55,580 nucleotides of DNA from Robinsoniella peoriensis (GTDB taxonomy: Bacteria > Bacillota > Clostridia > Lachnospirales > Lachnospiraceae): NCBI RefSeq assembly GCF_000797495.1, contig NZ_JTGN01000012.1:136973-192552 (forward strand). Direction: 5' to 3'. A model generated the notes under the pieces. The model was not told the DNA's origin. It ran no database searches and saw nothing but the letters and a program-made list of their open reading frames with translations. A program made the translations under genes and the position numbers. Of this stretch, positions 51,148 to 55,580 are shown one piece after another (the first letter of the stretch is position 1; each line of letters begins with the position of its first letter).

Positions 51148-52704
51148 ATGAGCATTTTAAACGTTGAGCATTTAAGTCACGGTTTTGGTGACAGAGCGAT
51201 TTTCCATGATGTTTCCTTCCGTCTGCTAAAAGGTGAGCACATCGGACTGATAGGAGCAAATGGCGAAGGAAAATCTACTTTTTTAAATATTGTAACCGGA
51301 AAATTACAGCCGGATGAAGGCAAGGTGGAATGGGCTAAAAATGTCCATGCCGGATATCTGGACCAGCATGCGGTTCTGGAAAAAGGGCTGACCATCCGTG
51401 ATGTGTTAAAAGGCGCTTTTGCACAGCTGTTTTCTCTGGAAGAACGAATGAACGTCATCTGTGACTCTATGGGTGATGCATCGGAAGAAGAATTAAATCA
51501 GATGATGGAGGAACTGGGCACCATCCAGGACACTCTGACCATGCATGATTTTTATATTATTGATTCTAAAGTAGAAGAAATCGGCCGCGCCCTGGGTCTT
51601 GAGGATATCGGCCTGGATAAAGATGTAACGGAACTCAGCGGCGGGCAGCGTACAAAAGTACTGTTGGGTAAACTGTTGTTGGAAAAACCGGATATCCTCC
51701 TCCTTGACGAGCCTACCAACTACCTGGATGAGCAGCATATTGAATGGCTGAAACGCTATCTGAATGACTATGAAAATGCGTTTATTTTAATATCACATGA
51801 TATTCCATTCTTAAACAGTGTCATTAACCTGATCTATCATATGGAAAACCAGGCACTTTCCAGATACGTGGGCGACTATGACAAGTTCCAGGAAGTCTAT
51901 GCAGTGAAAAAGGCCCAGCTGGAATCTGCATATAAACGCCAACAGCAGGAAATCAGTGATCTGGAAGATTTTGTTGCCCGGAATAAAGCCAGAGTTTCTA
52001 CAAGGAATATGGCGATGTCCCGTCAGAAAAAATTAGATAAAATGGATAAAATCGAGCTGGCAGCCGAAAAGCCAAAGCCTGAATTTCATTTTAAGGAAGC
52101 CCGGGCCGCTGGCAAATACATTTTCGAGGCAGAGAATCTTGTTATTGGATACGATGAACCCTTGTCCAGGCCCCTGAACCTGGCTATGGAACGGGGACAG
52201 AAAATAGCACTTATCGGTGCCAACGGTATTGGTAAAACCACACTGTTAAAAAGTATTCTGGGACAGATTCCTTCTCTGGAAGGCTCTGTCCAGCTTGGCG
52301 ATTATCTTTACATCGGTTATTTTGAGCAGGAAATGGCTCCTGGGAATACAACTACCTGTATCGAAGAGATCTGGAAAGACTACCCTTCACTGACCCAGTA
52401 CCAGGTGCGCAGTGCCCTTGCAAAATGCGGACTGACTACCAAACATATTGAAAGCCAGGTACGTGTTCTAAGCGGTGGTGAACAGGCAAAAGTACGCCTT
52501 TGTAAATTAATCAACCGGGAAACCAATATTCTGCTTCTGGACGAGCCTACTAACCATCTGGACGTGGATGCAAAGGAAGAACTAAAGCGGGCATTGAAGG
52601 AATATAAAGGCAGTATACTTCTAATCTGTCATGAACCGGAATTCTACCAGGATGTAGTTACGGAAGTCTGGGATTGTACACAATGGACCACTAAGATTTT
52701 TTAA
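51148..52704 (+). CDS. ABC-F family ATPase (YkpA/YbiT-like)
   Basis: Soluble twin-ATPase of 518 residues. Walker A motifs IGANGEGKSTFLN and IGANGIGKTTLLK, signatures LSGGQRTKVLLGKLLL and LSGGEQAKVRLCKLI, Walker B ILLLDEPTNYLD and ILLLDEPTNHLD. The linker (about 240-310) carries RNMAMSRQKKLDKM and is shorter than in antibiotic-resistance ABC-F proteins. No C-terminal coiled coil, unlike the ABC-F protein at 29.1 kb. Such proteins act on the ribosome; the exact role is unknown. GGAG lies upstream of the ATG. Confidence 0.9.
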   Translation: MSILNVEHLSHGFGDRAIFHDVSFRLLKGEHIGLIGANGEGKSTFLNIVTGKLQPDEGKVEWAKNVHAGYLDQHAVLEKGLTIRDVLKGAFAQLFSLEERMNVICDSMGDASEEELNQMMEELGTIQDTLTMHDFYIIDSKVEEIGRALGLEDIGLDKDVTELSGGQRTKVLLGKLLLEKPDILLLDEPTNYLDEQHIEWLKRYLNDYENAFILISHDIPFLNSVINLIYHMENQALSRYVGDYDKFQEVYAVKKAQLESAYKRQQQEISDLEDFVARNKARVSTRNMAMSRQKKLDKMDKIELAAEKPKPEFHFKEARAAGKYIFEAENLVIGYDEPLSRPLNLAMERGQKIALIGANGIGKTTLLKSILGQIPSLEGSVQLGDYLYIGYFEQEMAPGNTTTCIEEIWKDYPSLTQYQVRSALAKCGLTTKHIESQVRVLSGGEQAKVRLCKLINRETNILLLDEPTNHLDVDAKEELKRALKEYKGSILLICHEPEFYQDVVTEVWDCTQWTTKIF

Positions 52705-52728
52705 TATTTAATGAGATATATTAATTAA

Positions 52729-52782
52729 AAGAGGATGTTTCGCTGCAAAGTCTTTACCGACACCACAGCAAAACATCCTCTT
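52729..52782. terminator. Bidirectional terminator between ABC-F gene and rpoZ
   Basis: AAGAGGATGTTT pairs perfectly with AAACATCCTCTT, with an inner GCTG/CAGC pair; A and T runs flank both sides. It serves the rightward ABC-F gene and the leftward yicC-rpoZ operon. Confidence 0.8.
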
Positions 52783-52846
52783 ATTTATTTTTATGGTTAT
52801 AATCAATCTGTTCTATATCGAACATACAGGTTCATTCTGGAATATT

Positions 52847-53122
52847 TTATTCTTCTGTCTGTACCTGAATGTCTGACTCTTCATCCAGTGTCTCATCTTC
52901 ACTGAGAATCTTGATCTTTCCTTTATTTAACTCTTCTACGGCTACAGATAAGGGCTTTTTACCGTTATCATACACTAGAGCTTCTGCTCCTCCGATCAAC
53001 TGTCTTGCTCTCTTTGCTGTAGCAAGCACGATGGAATAACGGCTGTTTACAACCGGTGTATCCCCCTCTTCTACTTCACTGTTTACAACTTTCATTAAAT
53101 CTGTGTAAGATGGATGTAACAT
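52847..53122 (-). CDS. rpoZ: RNA polymerase omega subunit
   Basis: Small subunit that helps assemble RNA polymerase. The 91-residue sequence shows the omega core SRYSIVLATAKRARQLIGG and an acidic C-terminal tail. It follows gmk by 35 bp, the normal order in Firmicutes. AAGGAGA precedes the ATG. Confidence 0.94.
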   Translation of the reverse strand: MLHPSYTDLMKVVNSEVEEGDTPVVNSRYSIVLATAKRARQLIGGAEALVYDNGKKPLSVAVEELNKGKIKILSEDETLDEESDIQVQTEE

Positions 53123-53157
53123 ATGCTTTCTCCTTTCAAAATGGGTTTGCCTTGAAA

Positions 53158-53784
53158 TTATCTGGCAAAACGCGTTAACTCTTTTTTTATGGTATTTATG
53201 AATTCGTTATTTCTTGATGCTTTGAAATGTTCACTTTGAATGATTCCGTGCATTTCTTCCACACAATCTTCCAGCTTATCATTGACTACCAGGTAATCGT
53301 ACTTTTCCATGCCTTGTGCTTCCTCGCTGGCACGGCTCAACCTGTCCCTGATCACATCCGCGGTTTCTGTCCCGCGTCCGTTCAGGCGCTCTTCTAATGT
53401 TTGTGCATTCGGCGGAGTTACAAATAACAGCAGTGTATCCGGGAATTGCTCTTTTACCTTAAGGGCTCCCTGTATCTCAATTTCCAGAATTACGTCTTTC
53501 CCTTCGTTCAGCTTCTCTTCTACATAAGCTTTTGGTGTTCCATAATAATTCTGAACATACTGCGCATATTCAATTAACGCATTATCTGCAATCATTTCTT
53601 TAAATTCTTCCACTGTTTTGAAAAAATATTCCCGTCCATCTTCTTCACCGGGTCTGGGATTTCTTGTTGTAGCAGAGATGGACAGGGCATAATTATCATA
53701 CTTGCCTGATAAAGCCTTGACCAAAGTGCCTTTCCCCGCTCCTGAAAAACCAGATAAAACAATTAATATTCCTTTTCTATTCAT
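53158..53784 (-). CDS. gmk: Guanylate kinase
   Basis: Converts GMP to GDP. P-loop SGFSGAGKGTLVKAL at residues of about 10-24, then SISATTRNPRPGEEDGREYFF (GMP-binding) and ILEIEIQGALKVKEQ. Length about 208. The ATG at 53,784 has AAAGGA nine bases upstream; a codon-triplet earlier ATG is too close to it. The start lies inside the end of remA (8-bp overlap), so both are coupled. Confidence 0.96.
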   Translation of the reverse strand: MNRKGILIVLSGFSGAGKGTLVKALSGKYDNYALSISATTRNPRPGEEDGREYFFKTVEEFKEMIADNALIEYAQYVQNYYGTPKAYVEEKLNEGKDVILEIEIQGALKVKEQFPDTLLLFVTPPNAQTLEERLNGRGTETADVIRDRLSRASEEAQGMEKYDYLVVNDKLEDCVEEMHGIIQSEHFKASRNNEFINTIKKELTRFAR

Positions 53785-54049
53785 CTTCTTCATCCTTTGG
53801 CTTATCTTCTATATTGAGTGAAAATCTTTTTGCAATTGTATCTGGCTGTAATGCTGACAATACAATAAAATCATCAACGGTTACAATCACGGATTTGGTC
53901 TTTCTTCCCTGTGTCGCATCTACCACTTTACCGGTCTGCCTTGCATTTTGTACCATCCGCTTAATAGGTGCTGCTTCAGGGCTTACTACTGCTATGACTT
54001 TGCCGGTATTCACCACATTACCAAAGCCGATGTTAATTAATCTGGCCAA
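53777..54049 (-). CDS. remA: RemA-like regulator (DUF370)
   Basis: A 90-residue DUF370 protein, MARLINIGFGNVVNTGKVIAVVSPEAAPIKRM, matching RemA, a DNA-binding activator of matrix and osmoprotection genes in Bacillus. In clostridia it is usually found, as here, between yicC and gmk. The C-terminus is acidic (KPKDEEDE). The role here is known only from the family. Confidence 0.92.
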   Translation of the reverse strand: MARLINIGFGNVVNTGKVIAVVSPEAAPIKRMVQNARQTGKVVDATQGRKTKSVIVTVDDFIVLSALQPDTIAKRFSLNIEDKPKDEEDE

Positions 54050-54063
54050 ATTATTTTCCCACC

Positions 54064-54942
54064 TTATTCAATATTTTGAATCTGCTCCCGTACCTTCTCA
54101 ATCTCAGTCTTTAAATTAATAGCCGTATTGGAAGTCTCCAGGTCATTTGCCTTAGATAAAATTGTGTTTGCTTCACGATTCATTTCCTGTGCTATGAAAT
54201 CCAGCTTTCTGCCGACACTTCCACCTTCCATCAGGCAGGATTTCATATTTTCAATATGACTTCTTAACCGGACTGTTTCTTCATCCGTACAGATTTTATC
54301 AGCAAACAGTACTACTTCTGCTGCGATCCGTCCTTCTTCAATCTGGGTATCCCCTAACAGTTCCTTTACTTTCTCAGTCAGTTTTTCACGGTAAGACGCC
54401 ATAATCTGAGGAAACCGTTCTTCTACAGAAGCTACATCTGCCAGCATACCGTCCAGTTTTTCAAAGAGATCTGCTTTTAATGCATCACCTTCTTTTAACC
54501 TGGCTTCCACAAGCTGTCTGCTGGCTCCTTCCAAAGCTGCCTCCAGTACTGCCCAGATTTCTTTTTCATCTGCTGTGGATTCTTCCATTGTAAATACTTC
54601 CGGGCATCTGCCAAGAGTTGAAGTCCTGATATCATTTTCCAGACCAAATGTCTTCGCCATCTGTTTGTAATAACGAACGTATTCCCCTGCAATATTTTCA
54701 TTATATTTTAACGAAAAGTTTTCTTCGGTAAAATCTTCATATGTAATGAAAACGTCTACTTTCCCCCGCTGAATATAATTCTTAAGCATTCCTCTGATCG
54801 CTGACTCAAAAAAACTCAGCTTCTTGGGCATCTTAATATTCACGTCGAAGTAACGATGATTCACTGCCTTCATTTCTACTGTAAATTTTCTGCTGCCCTG
54901 GAGGTTTTCGCACCTGCCAAAGCCTGTCATGCTCTTAATCAT
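54064..54942 (-). CDS. YicC/YloC-family endoribonuclease
   Basis: A 292-residue protein of the YicC family, endoribonucleases linked to RNA turnover. The N-terminus IKSMTGFGRCENLQGSRKFTVEMKAVNHRYFDVNIKMPK and the C-terminal DUF1732 part with GRKLDFIAQEMNREANTILSK are typical. The ATG at 54,942 is taken; an ATG two codons upstream is possible. First gene of the yicC-remA-gmk-rpoZ operon. Confidence 0.94.
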   Translation of the reverse strand: MIKSMTGFGRCENLQGSRKFTVEMKAVNHRYFDVNIKMPKKLSFFESAIRGMLKNYIQRGKVDVFITYEDFTEENFSLKYNENIAGEYVRYYKQMAKTFGLENDIRTSTLGRCPEVFTMEESTADEKEIWAVLEAALEGASRQLVEARLKEGDALKADLFEKLDGMLADVASVEERFPQIMASYREKLTEKVKELLGDTQIEEGRIAAEVVLFADKICTDEETVRLRSHIENMKSCLMEGGSVGRKLDFIAQEMNREANTILSKANDLETSNTAINLKTEIEKVREQIQNIE

Positions 54943-55056
54943 CTTCATTCGCTCTCTTTTTTTAGTTTTGTGGCACATGCCGCCACATTAAAAACATTAT
55001 AAAACATATCAAATGTGTAGTCAACAGCAAAATCCTGCTATACTGGTTAAATTGGG

Positions 55057-55580
55057 GTTTAGCTGAGTAAGGGGACGCTTTGTAGATGAAGATAGTGCAA
55101 CGGAAAGATGGGTGTGGGAAACTGGCATGGTCGGACCCCTGGGCTGTGACAGGCTGTTCTTTATTGGATGTAGCGTAGTATATTTCGGCTATTTAAGCGT
55201 AAAAGGAGATGAAAGTTTGCTGCTTTTTCTGGAATGAAGAAACAAATCACTGTGATAAGTTCAGTTGCTTTATGTTACTCTTCTCAGCATGATAGATTCC
55301 CTGGGTGTAGATGGATGTTCTTTATTGGATGTAGAGCGGTATATTTTGACAGTTTATGCATAATAGAAGATGAAAGTCTATTCCTTTTTCTGATTGCAGA
55401 ATATAAAACAAATCCCGTTCTCAAGATCAGTTGCTTAACGCCAATATTGTTCAGCATGCCACAACCCCAGGGTCCCACCCCGCTGAGAAAACCAGCTTTG
55501 TATCACCGAATGCTATCTCGGAAAGAGAAGGGGGCGAGCCAGGACATTGATTTGGAAGGCGTATAGCAGAGCTGAGTATT
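55057..55580. repeat. Mosaic of interspersed repeats without a gene
   Basis: Three parts. 55,057-55,130 resembles the reverse complement of about 36,850-36,917 (the outer arm of the 265-bp palindrome and its flank). 55,155-55,300 and 55,316-55,463 are two diverged direct copies with a period of 161 bases, both starting TGTTCTTTATTGGATGTAG. 55,485-55,580 matches 36,584-36,678 (GAGAAAACCAGCTTTGTATC start; diverged middle; shared CAGAGCTGAGTATT end) and continues past the window edge. The short frames here do not look coding. Nothing else is seen in bases 54,979-55,580. Confidence 0.8.

Overview
The window looks like a chromosomal segment of a Gram-positive, spore-forming, acetogenic Lachnospiraceae member, most likely Blautia or a close relative. 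This is inferred from the complete acetyl-CoA synthase operon with corrinoid activator, the clostridial gene pairs (yicC-remA-gmk-rpoZ, rimO-pgsA-cinA, alr-mazF), a Csp-like germination-type protease, and moderately low GC with AGGAGG-type ribosome binding sites. No phage, integrase, transposase, CRISPR array, rRNA or tRNA was seen.

Bases 1-14,450 hold one long leftward Wood-Ljungdahl operon. Read in the direction of transcription it runs: His/Cys-rich putative nickel protein, cooT, metF, cooC, acsA (CODH), a second cooC, acsB, acsD, acsC, acsE, acsV (RACo), a DUF3786 gene and fhs, which is cut by the left edge. Together these activate formate on tetrahydrofolate, reduce methylene-THF, move the methyl group to the corrinoid protein and join it to CO on acetyl-CoA synthase. 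The nickel-handling genes come first. Several strong hairpins lie between the genes.

Bases 14,450-21,200 carry a TrpXYZ-like ABC transporter, a membrane Fe-S protein paired with a tiny CXXC protein, a secreted Ig-like protein and two decayed genes. Bases 21,200-29,000 carry yebC, a CorC/HlyC transporter, mazF, alr, nnrD, rex and an aspartate kinase, all leftward. Bases 29,000-33,000 carry an ABC-F ATPase, a radical SAM protein of the spore-photoproduct-lyase type with a C-terminal sliding-clamp motif, and a PadR/membrane-protein pair.

Bases 33,000-36,500 form an operon of a Re-citrate-synthase-like enzyme, a GntR regulator and NADP-isocitrate dehydrogenase (the entry to glutamate), with a palindromic operator on its promoter. 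A 265-bp nested palindrome follows, then glpK, two subtilases flanking lgt, a Cys/Gly-rich small protein and unknown small genes. Bases 43,800-47,300 hold a diol/glycerol-dehydratase-like glycyl radical enzyme and its activase behind a leader with an intrinsic-terminator hairpin. Bases 47,300-55,000 are housekeeping genes. The last 600 bases are a mosaic of repeats related to the palindrome at 36.6 kb.
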